Positions 7,050 through 13,398 of a stretch of 14,768 nucleotides of DNA are shown in pieces. Under the pieces are notes generated by a model that worked only from the letters and a program-made list of their open reading frames with translations, made no database searches and was not told the origin of the DNA. Where the stretch lies: positions 1 to 14,768 of the forward strand of contig JALWUB010000342.1 of the NCBI GenBank assembly GCA_026993275.1. The letters run 5' to 3'. The position numbers were made by a program, and so were the translations under genes. Each line of letters opens with the position of its first letter. Within the stretch, counting starts at the first letter, position 1. This DNA is from Robiginitomaculum sp. (GTDB taxonomy: Bacteria; Pseudomonadota; Alphaproteobacteria; Caulobacterales; Maricaulaceae).

Positions 7050-7874
7050 CTACCCTGAAAATAGCAATTGCCTCAGCAATTTCGCGGTATCTTTTCTCAA
7101 GCTGCCATCTGAATCAAAAATGAACGGGTCAAGGGCTTCGTAAATCACCTCGTTTCCCTGCAATATCTGTTTTGCAAGGTCGGCACTGTCTTGAAGCCGC
7201 TTTTCAATCCGTCTTACTGCAACACTTTCCGTTTCCGTATAAGAAGTAGAGGCATCCACCTTCCGGACAAACAGCTCCCCCAACTCTGTTCCTTCAAAAA
7301 AATTGTTTTTCAGAGCCCAACGTATAGCACCACGAGAGTTCCTGATTCTAAAATTTTGCCCCTTGCATTCATCAAATACAGAACCTCTCTTGGCCATTGA
7401 CTTGATAATCAATCTGGCAATGCTCGCCAAATATAATTCTGGTCTGCCTCGGCGCAATTTCCTAGGTGGGACCAGTTCTTCGCCATAGTGTTGAACCGCG
7501 AAGGCAATCCATCCACGGCTGTCATCTTCATGATCCAAACACCCGGTTTCTTCTCGTATTAGCTGGATACCATTTTCATCAAATTCCAAGTCTTCATGTG
7601 TCTGTATGGCGACTAGCCTGCCAAGCTGTGCAAGCCTGTCACGAACCCAAGCGTCCAGGATAAACGTGTTCCCGAATTCGTCATTTGGGAGGGTGCCGTT
7701 ACTTATCATGCACGAGGTTTCATCAACCAGCTTGATGCCTCTTTTTTCGCAAAATTGCAGCAAATGGTCTGGCCTCTGTGTCAAATAGCCCATGATGCGA
7801 GCCTCAACAGCCAGCGAGACACAACGGGCTCTGATTTTTGCTTTCAAGTCTGCGCTGATGGCCATTTCAGCCAT
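7050..7874 (-). CDS. Unrecognised 274-aa protein coupled to the integrase gene
   Basis: I do not recognise this gene. It encodes a soluble protein without signal peptide or membrane segments: an N-terminal helical part (DLKAKIRARCVSLAVEARIMGYLTQRP), a middle acidic region (THEDLEFDENGIQLIREETGCLDHEDDSRG), a basic stretch (PPRKLRRGRPELYLASIARL), and a C-terminal helical, charged tail (RIEKRLQDSADLAKQILQGN). Its start codon overlaps the integrase stop (ATGGCTGA), so it is translated from the integrase message; an in-frame ATG three codons later is an alternative start. Base composition is clearly more AT-rich than the integrase, indicating separate origin. It could be cargo of the element (for example a defence or regulatory protein) or an integration accessory factor; the sequence alone does not decide. 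Confidence 0.75.
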   Translation of the reverse strand: MAEMAISADLKAKIRARCVSLAVEARIMGYLTQRPDHLLQFCEKRGIKLVDETSCMISNGTLPNDEFGNTFILDAWVRDRLAQLGRLVAIQTHEDLEFDENGIQLIREETGCLDHEDDSRGWIAFAVQHYGEELVPPRKLRRGRPELYLASIARLIIKSMAKRGSVFDECKGQNFRIRNSRGAIRWALKNNFFEGTELGELFVRKVDASTSYTETESVAVRRIEKRLQDSADLAKQILQGNEVIYEALDPFIFDSDGSLRKDTAKLLRQLLFSG

Positions 7875-9052
7875 GAAGGCTTACCGCTTCACCCATGGGG
7901 GTGCCCTCGCAATACTCAGCCCAGGCCTGCATGAGCCTGCGGCGTTTCTCCAGTGCCGTTGAGCGCCGGTAGGCGGCCTCGGCCTTGTCCCTGATGCCAT
8001 GGGCCAGCGCTGCCTCGATGATTTCGCGCTGGAACTGGGTCTGGTCCCCGGCCCAGTCCCGGAACGTCGAGCGAAACCCGTGGGTGGTCACGTCTTGTCG
8101 GCCCATCCGGTGCAACAGTGCCCGGGTGGCGTTCACAGAGAAGCCCTTGCCGTTTCCGGGCTGCGGGAATACCAGATCGCCCGAAACGCTCTCAGCGAGC
8201 TCCTGAGCGATCGTCAGGGCCCTTGTGGAGAGCGGAACCGTATGCTCCTTGCCGGTTTTCATGCGCTCGGCGGGCACGGTCCACAATCCGGCATCAAGGT
8301 CAAATTCGGACCAGCGTGCCCCCCTGGCCTCGCCTGACCGGCAGGCTGTCAGGATGATGAACTCCAGAAGCCGCGCCGCCAGCGCCTCGCGCGCGCGGAG
8401 CTCGGCCATGAAGCCGGGCATGTCGCCAACCGCCATGGCCGGGTGGTGTCTGACCTGCCGGGACTGGGCGGGCAGCAGGAGTTTCAGATTGCCGCGCCAC
8501 CGGGCCGGGTTCTCGCCATCGCGCCAGCCCATGGCCCTGGCATAGTCCAGAACGGCCTCCACACGGCTGCGAAGCCGGGATGCGGTCTCCGGCTTGGTTT
8601 GCCACAGGGGTTTCAGAATGCGCAAGACATCCGGTGTGCCAATCTGCGAGACCTTGAGTGCGTGAAGGGGCTGGGCGTGGGTCAAGAGCGACAGCCGCCA
8701 GCCCGCCGCGTGCTTGGCGCTGGTCCAGCCCGCCTGTTTGGCCTCAAGGAAATCCTGGGCGCATTGCAGGAAACAGGGCTCCGCCACCTTTCTGCGCTCA
8801 CAGATCGGATCGCCACCCTGGCGCACGATGCGGCGGCATTTCTCGGCCTGCGCGCGCGCCTCTGCAAGATCAACATCGAGACATGATCCCAGCCCCATTT
8901 CCCGGCGCCGGCCATTGCGCGTCCACATGAAGCACCAGGACCTGGTCCCCGCCCGGGAAACGTAAATAGAGCCCGCCGCCATCGCTGTGCCGCCCGGGCC
9001 GGGTCAGAGTCTTCACCTGCAAGGCACTCAGCTTGTGTCGTGTGCGGGCCAT
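7867..9052 (-). pseudogene. Tyrosine recombinase (P4-type phage integrase), frameshifted near the N-terminus
   Basis: The main frame (from 8982) holds a complete catalytic domain: R215 in TACRSGEARGARW, K242 in AERMKTGKEHTVPL, H301 and R304 in THGFRSTFRDWAGD, H328 in ALAHG and nucleophile Y338 in AYRRS. The proper N-terminus is in another frame: it starts at ATG 9052 with MARTRHKLSALQVKTLTRPG and GRHSDGGGLYLR, the usual DUF4102 beginning. The frames join at about 8958-8962 (CGTTTCCCGG), where one extra base or two missing bases separate GLYLR from SRAGTRSWCFMW. Translation from 8982 alone would lack about 30 residues of the arm-binding domain. It is either inactivated or a sequencing error. 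It faces the att site with a promoter at 9098-9127, and its stop overlaps the next gene. Confidence 0.8.
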
Positions 9053-9097
9053 GCCTCGCCACCTTATCCCTGCTTCTGTCCCCACTTTCTAACGTGG

Positions 9098-9127
9098 ATT
9101 ATAGCGGACAGCAAGGGACAATGGCAA
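9098..9127 (-). promoter_or_regulatory. Probable sigma70-type promoter of the integrase
   Basis: Read on the - strand: TTGCCA (9127-9122), an 18-bp spacer, then a consensus TATAAT (9103-9098). It ends about 45 bases before the integrase ATG at 9052. It overlaps one of the two direct repeats described next to it, so integrase binding could shut off its own transcription, as known for P4-type integrases. Confidence 0.6.
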
Positions 9128-9194
9128 ACATCATGCTTGATAAGATGCTTTGTTACATGGAATTTTTTGAACACTGACGGACAATGAGAAACAT
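9116..9194 (+). repeat. Pair of 16-bp direct repeats, candidate integrase arm-binding sites
   Basis: GGACAATGGCAAACAT (9116-9131) and GGACAATGAGAAACAT (9179-9194) match at 14 of 16 bases and lie in the same orientation between the integrase start and the tRNA remnant. Another GGACA at 9106-9110 may be a partial third copy. Repeats of this size beside an att core are typical arm-type sites for tyrosine recombinases. Confidence 0.5.
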
Positions 9195-9204
9195 GGGTTA
9201 GGCC

Positions 9205-9220
9205 GCCTTCCTCTCCGCCA
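9205..9220 (+). other. 3' end of a tRNA-Ser gene, probable attachment-site core
   Basis: The bases CTCTCCGCCA (9211-9220) are the end of the acceptor stem plus CCA of a serine tRNA, and a strong terminator follows 13 bases later, as after a real tRNA gene. The remaining tRNA (T arm, anticodon arm) is absent to the left, where element DNA begins. This is the arrangement left when an integrase inserts in the 3' end of a tRNA and leaves a partial copy at one junction. The window holds no full tRNA-Ser with which to define the exact core length. Confidence 0.55.
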
Positions 9221-9232
9221 TTACACGAAAAC

Positions 9233-9258
9233 GCCGGTTCTCTGAAGCCGGCTTTTTT
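9233..9258 (+). terminator. Rho-independent terminator after the tRNA-Ser remnant
   Basis: A GC-rich stem GCCGGTTC / GAAGCCGGC (one bulged G) with a 3-base loop is followed by six T residues. It is positioned to end transcription of the tRNA whose 3' end lies just upstream, so it marks the start of the original chromosome on this side. Confidence 0.75.
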
Positions 9259-9586
9259 GTGCCCAAAGTCCCGTCGTTCCGGACCCTCCGGCCTCTCCGC
9301 GCCATCCCGCCATTCTCCCGCTCTGGTTCTCTCATGGGCCGGTATTCTCTGCCACCACTCCTCGAAAGCGTATCCCTCAAGTGCCGTTAGTGCGGTTGAA
9401 GTTAATAATATAATCAATGACTTATGCCGTGTTTCTGGGTTTGTTCGATCCTGAGGTTGGGCCCCGAAACTGAAAGCGAACATTTAGGGCGCTTGCTGGC
9501 GCGTATTTGTGCGGGGAGCAAAGGCTGCCGCCGTTATGGCCGTAGTCACAACGTTGCCGGTTCTTTTGATGAAAAGGGGTGTCCGT
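9259..9586. other. Gene-free stretch between tRNA terminator and SEC-C gene
   Basis: I see no gene that I can support. One - strand frame crosses the whole area, but it also runs through the tRNA end and terminator and has no family-like features. The middle (about 9395-9425) is a short AT-rich patch within GC-rich DNA. A weak 5-bp hairpin, TAGGC / GCCTA around a T run, overlaps the 3' end of the SEC-C gene and could act as a poor terminator. Confidence 0.5.
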
Positions 9587-11764
9587 TTAGGCCTTTTTGC
9601 CTAGACAACACTTCTTGTACTTGAGCCCGCTACCGCAGGGACAGGGTTCATTGCGCCCAATCTTCTTTCGACGGGTCTTGCCACGGAACAGCGCCTTATA
9701 CACTTCTTCCGGGGATTCTGGTGTTCGCATATCGCGTGTCGCCTCATCCATGGCGTCACTCTGTTCCCATGGGTAGGATAGTGAAATACCGAACCGGACA
9801 TTCGGCCCCTTTGGACTCATGCAGAGTCCAAACCACTTGCTTGCCCTTTCCTTGTACTTGCGGCGTTCGCAGTATGAGCGCAATCGCGGGCCAGCGATCG
9901 ACTCCGGGTCAGCATTACAGTGTATCGTGAGTCCAGATCCGTTGGCTCCGAACCCAAACGTCAGATCGTGGTGCCTACCGTCGGCTCTGGCACATGCCGC
10001 GAGCCTATCAATTGCACGGCTGATGTTTTTGAACGCATCCTCGCTCAGTGTCAGCAGCAGGAAGCCAAGTTCAATGGTCGCCGGGTCAGGTCGCGCTTCG
10101 ATCTCCTTGACGATGCGTCCGAGTGTGGTCGCATTGAAGCGAGTCAGGATGCCGTCCGGCGTTGTGTCACCCGGAACACTCCGGCGCCGTGCCGCCATCG
10201 CAATGTCGAGCCCAGCTGATAAGTCGTCGCCCAAGTGTATAAAGTCCACATCAGGATTGATCCACAGGTTTTGCTTCAGGTGATAGGCGAGGATCGTCAG
10301 CTCATGTGAGGCCATTAGCTGATCCGAATAGCTGGCCCGCCGATTCACGTAGCTGAGGAAGTGCAGTGGCAACTGCAGCATCTCCGTCATGGCATCGATA
10401 GTGAACACATCCAAGACCAGCGGCGGTTGTACGCGGGGCACGGTCGCAGTATTTAGGAACTGCCGGGCTTGGAAGCTCAGCGCTGGGTAGTGGTCGCTGA
10501 CAACGCAGAAAATATAGATCTCTTTCAGCTTGTCCGGTAGTACGATCTGGCGTCCATCCGCGGCCGTCAGCGCGAACCGATTATCGTCGAAACATTGTGC
10601 ACACTGCACAGCCTGGTCATAGGCGTCCTGAACACTTTTCCTAAAGTCATCTCGGATGACCTGATCATTACCCTTTCGTGCTTCAAGCGTCAGTCGCTTC
10701 GACTTCGCCTGAACAATGATCGCACGATCACCCCAGACGACCAGTACGTCTATTTCACCCGCCGTAGCACCTTTAGTTTCCAGAATATTGACGTTCGCGT
10801 AAACGTGTTCTTCCCCAAATACAAGACTGAGCCGCTGTGCAACGAATTCCTCCGTGAATTCACCCCGGTGTTTCGACAGCACGGGCAAATAGTCTTTGTC
10901 TTGGGCCATCCAGTAGAAGGGAGTGTCATATATCGCCTCTGCCAAGGCATAGGGCTGAAGCGATAGGACCTCTCCGTTTGGCATGCGCAGCAATGGCGTC
11001 GCACAAACCGTATTGAAATCGTGAAGTGCTCCAAAACCATTGTTATGTTCACAGTCGGGAAGTGTGAATGCGGTCAGCACCCGATCCACCAGTTCGGGAT
11101 CCATGCCTGCCTTCGCAGCCACATCGGCTACTGTCACGGCAAAATATGGCAGCATCGTCCATTCATTCGGAGGTAGTGCGCGCATTTTCTCCCTGACTTC
11201 ACCGAAGCGATCCGACTGAACACGCTCGACGGCTAGTGCCACCGCGCAGGCATCGTCGATAGTAAAGCCATAATGTGTCCGAAGCCATTCAGCATCGGCA
11301 GAATACTTTCTGGCTGCAAGGTCAAGGTGCTGGAAGTTGTAGGCCGACTCACCACCGTAGAAGATTGGCTCACGAAGGGCATCACCATGAACGAATGGAT
11401 CGAAATTTCCAGACTCAATGGCTTCCCTGGTCAGCCCATCGAACACGGGAGCAGTCATACAATTGTGCAGCTCCTCAAGCAGCTTCTCTGTGTTGTCAAT
11501 ATATTCTTGTAAGATATGAGGATCCGGAAGTGTCCAATCGATGTCGGATTTAACCATCAAACCGATTAACGTGGTGACCTCGGTTCTAATCAGACGCGAC
11601 GGGGAAATCATAGCTTGCACGTCGGCTTCTTTTACCGCGCCGGCATATTTGATGGTATTGTCACGAAAGCAAAAATAAGCGATCGCGTGGACGTATCCCG
11701 GTTTTACGCAAAGTGTCGCCAGGTCCGCAAAAATCTCATATTCTGACCTCGAGTGCTTTTTCAT
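9587..11764 (-). CDS. Large protein with PD-(D/E)XK-like nuclease segment and C-terminal SEC-C zinc motif
   Basis: A 725-residue soluble protein. The last 25 residues are a SEC-C motif: RNEPCPCGSGLKYKKCC, with C708, C710 and the CC pair C719-C720 as metal ligands. Residues about 300-390 look like a restriction-endonuclease fold of the NERD/Mrr kind: a helix with E305/E306, then AGEIDVLVVWGDRAIIVQAK, giving acidic D339 and Q352-x-K354, with a long helix after. The N-terminal 290 residues and the region 410-690 match nothing I recognise. The upstream region has a TATAGT -10-like box and a palindrome; a GGAAGGG sequence is rather far (14 nt) from the ATG. It stands alone, with lower GC than its neighbours, between an att site and recombinase remnants. 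SEC-C tails occur on many nucleic-acid-linked and defence-associated proteins, so a DNA- or RNA-targeting defence function is possible but not shown. Confidence 0.8.
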   Translation of the reverse strand: MKKHSRSEYEIFADLATLCVKPGYVHAIAYFCFRDNTIKYAGAVKEADVQAMISPSRLIRTEVTTLIGLMVKSDIDWTLPDPHILQEYIDNTEKLLEELHNCMTAPVFDGLTREAIESGNFDPFVHGDALREPIFYGGESAYNFQHLDLAARKYSADAEWLRTHYGFTIDDACAVALAVERVQSDRFGEVREKMRALPPNEWTMLPYFAVTVADVAAKAGMDPELVDRVLTAFTLPDCEHNNGFGALHDFNTVCATPLLRMPNGEVLSLQPYALAEAIYDTPFYWMAQDKDYLPVLSKHRGEFTEEFVAQRLSLVFGEEHVYANVNILETKGATAGEIDVLVVWGDRAIIVQAKSKRLTLEARKGNDQVIRDDFRKSVQDAYDQAVQCAQCFDDNRFALTAADGRQIVLPDKLKEIYIFCVVSDHYPALSFQARQFLNTATVPRVQPPLVLDVFTIDAMTEMLQLPLHFLSYVNRRASYSDQLMASHELTILAYHLKQNLWINPDVDFIHLGDDLSAGLDIAMAARRRSVPGDTTPDGILTRFNATTLGRIVKEIEARPDPATIELGFLLLTLSEDAFKNISRAIDRLAACARADGRHHDLTFGFGANGSGLTIHCNADPESIAGPRLRSYCERRKYKERASKWFGLCMSPKGPNVRFGISLSYPWEQSDAMDEATRDMRTPESPEEVYKALFRGKTRRKKIGRNEPCPCGSGLKYKKCCLGKKA

Positions 11765-11848
11765 AGTCGTTAATAATGCCCTTCCAGATCACATTGTTTG
11801 TGATTTTGCTTGGTGGCGCAATGTCTCATTGGGACTATACTCCCTGAG

Positions 11849-11860
11849 TCAGGATCCTGA
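11849..11860. promoter_or_regulatory. 12-bp perfect palindrome upstream of the SEC-C gene
   Basis: TCAGGATCCTGA is a perfect palindrome lying about 85 bases upstream of the SEC-C gene start. On the - strand a TATAGT (complement of 11835-11840 region) follows shortly after it, so it sits where an operator upstream of, or overlapping, a promoter would be expected. No regulator gene is adjacent. The rest of the 11765-11907 intergenic region shows nothing else. Confidence 0.3.
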
Positions 11861-11907
11861 TTACATCCCTTGGGGTGAGACTATCAGTTCTGATTCTATC
11901 GCTGATT

Positions 11908-12290
11908 TCAGAGCCCGAACTGCTTCCGCTGCAGCTCCCATAGGTGGGGGAATGGATCCATGAAGTCGGCCGGGGTCAGGTGCGCCGGGTGGGTGCTGTC
12001 GAGGGTCGCTTCCTGGATGTCGGGTGCAAGCAGCGTGAGCCGCATGACACGGGTCATGTAAGACGGCCGATGCCTTCGTGTTCGGCAAGCTCGTTGATGG
12101 TGGTGAATTCGCCGGATTCCAGCATGCGCTTCCAGCGGAACGCCCGGGCCAGGGCCTTGATCAGGGTGCTGTCGGTCCGGCGCTGAACCGGCGCGCCATC
12201 GGGCAGCTGCACTTCCTTGCGCCCGCCCTGTCTGATGATGCGAAACGGGACGTGCAGGGTGATGGTATCAGGGGTGGCGGCTGGTTTCAT
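11908..12290 (-). pseudogene. Frameshifted accessory gene of a large serine recombinase
   Basis: The first frame (from ATG 12290) reads TLHVPFRIIRQGGRKEVQLPDG, then STLIKALARAFRWKRMLESG and FTTINELAEHEGIGRLT, and stops at 12054. The natural continuation lies in another frame from about 12072 down to the TGA at 11908-11910: YMTRVMRLTLLAPDIQEATL, then HPAHLTPADFMDPFPHLWEL and QRKQFGL. Together this is the small protein that in many alphaproteobacterial elements directly follows a large serine recombinase; it has an HTH-like segment (INELAEHEGIGRLTYMTRVMRL). One or two bases lost near 12070 break it. Its start overlaps the recombinase stop by ATGA, as expected for the intact pair. Function in the recombination system is, to my knowledge, not well defined. 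Confidence 0.7.
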
Positions 12291-12435
12291 GCCGCTGCTC
12301 CCCTGTCGCTCGCCATCATCTCGCGCGCCAGGCTGGTGAGCCCGTCCACCCGCAGCCGGATGTCGAGCCCGTCGGTGCCGATGTCGATTCGTTCGACCAG
12401 AAGCGCCACGATGCGCACCTGCTCGGCTGCAAGGG
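12287..12435 (-). pseudogene. C-terminal tail of a large serine recombinase
   Basis: About 48 residues are left: LAAEQVRIVALLVERIDIGT and DGLDIRLRVDGLTSLAREMM, ending at the TGA at 12287-12289. This is the characteristic C-terminal end of the resolvase/recombinase proteins in alphaproteobacteria (AEQ-RIV-LLVER...DGL-IRLR-DGL-SL). The catalytic resolvase domain and the recombinase domain are missing. At about 12430 the homology ends and the sequence of an IS5-family transposase, in the opposite orientation, takes over, so the gene was cut by an insertion or rearrangement. Confidence 0.65.
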
Positions 12436-12562
12436 CTTCGCCCTCTGCGACGAAGATGGCTTCATCGACAAGGTGCCCCTGACACCCGCAACGCCGTCGA
12501 AAGCCTGAAATTCGGGCGCATGATCGAGGGCACGCGGGCACAGCGGATGCTGGCCGACGGAG
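12430..12562 (+). pseudogene. Internal scrap of an IS5-family transposase
   Basis: On the + strand one frame reads GCKGFALCDEDGFIDKVPLTPA (12430 to about 12495), and after a frame change NAVESLKFGRMIEGTRAQRM then LADGE (about 12490-12555). In order these resemble the segment between the first and second catalytic aspartates of IS5-group transposases: a DEDGFI-VHVTPAN block, then an I-GT-AQR-LADK block ending in the second catalytic D. Both ends of the gene and both terminal repeats are missing. It is unrelated in origin to the IS5/IS427-like remnant at 4938-5253, which preserves a different part of a transposase. Recognition is from memory of the family pattern. Confidence 0.5.
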
Positions 12563-12588
12563 AACGCCGCGCATCTCAGCCCTTGCGG

Positions 12589-13140
12589 TCAGTGCGCCAT
12601 GTCTTCCGGCACCTTGCGCATGTCATGCACGCCCCGGATGCGGAGGCGGCTCTCTGGCTGCTCGCTGCCGATGGTGAGAGCGTAATCGGGGATGAAATGG
12701 CCAGGGAGGGCGCCCTTGCCCGTCAGCATGGTGAAGCTGCCGGGCGCGGCGCTGTCATTGGCCGCGCGAAAGCGCACGGGCAGGGTCTTGCCTGCGGATT
12801 CAAGCCAGGCGTCTCCGTTGGCGCGCACATAGAGCACACCGGGAGCCTGGGCGATGGAGAGACTTTTGTTCGCTTTGGCCATGGCGCTGATTGCGGCGCT
12901 TTGGGACTCCGTCAGCCTGAACTGGACAATGACGCGGCTGCGTCCGCCTTTCATCACCGCCAGGGCGGCGGGACCGGCCAGGTCGATCTTGCTTGATCCG
13001 GGATAACGAATTTCGGCCTTTGGCTGTGCCTGTGCCACAACAGGAGCCAAAAAAGAACAGGCGCAAATCATCATGGTATAAAGAAAGATTTTTCTTTTGA
13101 CATTGATAATCTTAAATATTGAATTACCGGATCCAGTCAT
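12589..13140 (-). CDS. Small exported protein of unknown function
   Basis: A 183-residue protein that I do not recognise. The N-terminus is a signal peptide with a long basic lead: MTGSGNSIFKIINVKRKIFL, then a hydrophobic core YTMMICACSFLAPVV and a probable cleavage after AQA. The mature part is mostly short beta-type segments (SRVIVQFRLTES, PGVLYVRANGDAWLES, KTLPVRFRA, FTMLTGKGALPGHF), with no repeats or obvious catalytic motif. It could be a periplasmic or surface beta-rich domain. I chose the ATG at 13140 because AGGGGG lies five bases upstream; the frame stays open for 23 codons more without support. The stop lies close to the border of the mobile-DNA remnants, so the C-terminus may not be original. 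Transcribed alone; the upstream region has a TTGACT box in AT-rich DNA, without a convincing partner. Confidence 0.65.
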   Translation of the reverse strand: MTGSGNSIFKIINVKRKIFLYTMMICACSFLAPVVAQAQPKAEIRYPGSSKIDLAGPAALAVMKGGRSRVIVQFRLTESQSAAISAMAKANKSLSIAQAPGVLYVRANGDAWLESAGKTLPVRFRAANDSAAPGSFTMLTGKGALPGHFIPDYALTIGSEQPESRLRIRGVHDMRKVPEDMAH

Positions 13141-13398
13141 TGAATCCCCCTGCAAATGCTCAGAATATAGCTGCCAAGAAAACAAAACATCACACAGGTT
13201 GCAAGTCAATAAAATACAAGATTGTCACGAGAATGTGATAATCAGACCGCATGGTGCATGCTGGGGCAGCGCGGCACACAAGCCATCAGGGCCTTCGGTG
13301 ATTTCTAGGCCGAATGGGGGGAATATCCCCCTCGATCGCCCCCAGCTGGCGGAGAGAATGACAAGAGGTCATCCCGTTCTTTGCCTTCCCGTGCAAAA
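13141..13398. other. Intergenic region with GC hairpins between exported protein and RND gene
   Basis: The part next to the exported-protein gene (13141-13250) is AT-rich and should hold its promoter. Nearer the RND gene are two small inverted repeats, GGGGG-AATAT-CCCCC (about 13316-13331) and ATGAC-AAGAG-GTCAT (13358-13372). Either could end transcription of the RND operon, which reads toward them, but neither has a clear T run after it. No gene is seen. Confidence 0.35.

Noticed and set aside
9106..9194. Possible CRISPR-like array
   Set aside because: Only two good repeat copies and one fragment of 16 bp or less; no regular spacers and no cas genes. Integrase sites explain it better.
9283..9298. 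Second sequence similar to the tRNA-Ser end (CCTCTCCGCGCCA)
   Set aside because: It has an extra base in the acceptor end and no terminator after it; probably chance similarity in GC-rich DNA.
9064..9483. 139-aa open frame on the - strand between the integrase and the SEC-C gene
   Set aside because: It runs through the integrase promoter, the direct repeats, the tRNA end and the terminator, and shows no family-like features.
12520..12996. 158-aa frame on the + strand across the exported-protein gene
   Set aside because: Only its first dozen residues resemble a protein family (the transposase scrap); the rest is the mirror of the signal-peptide-bearing gene.
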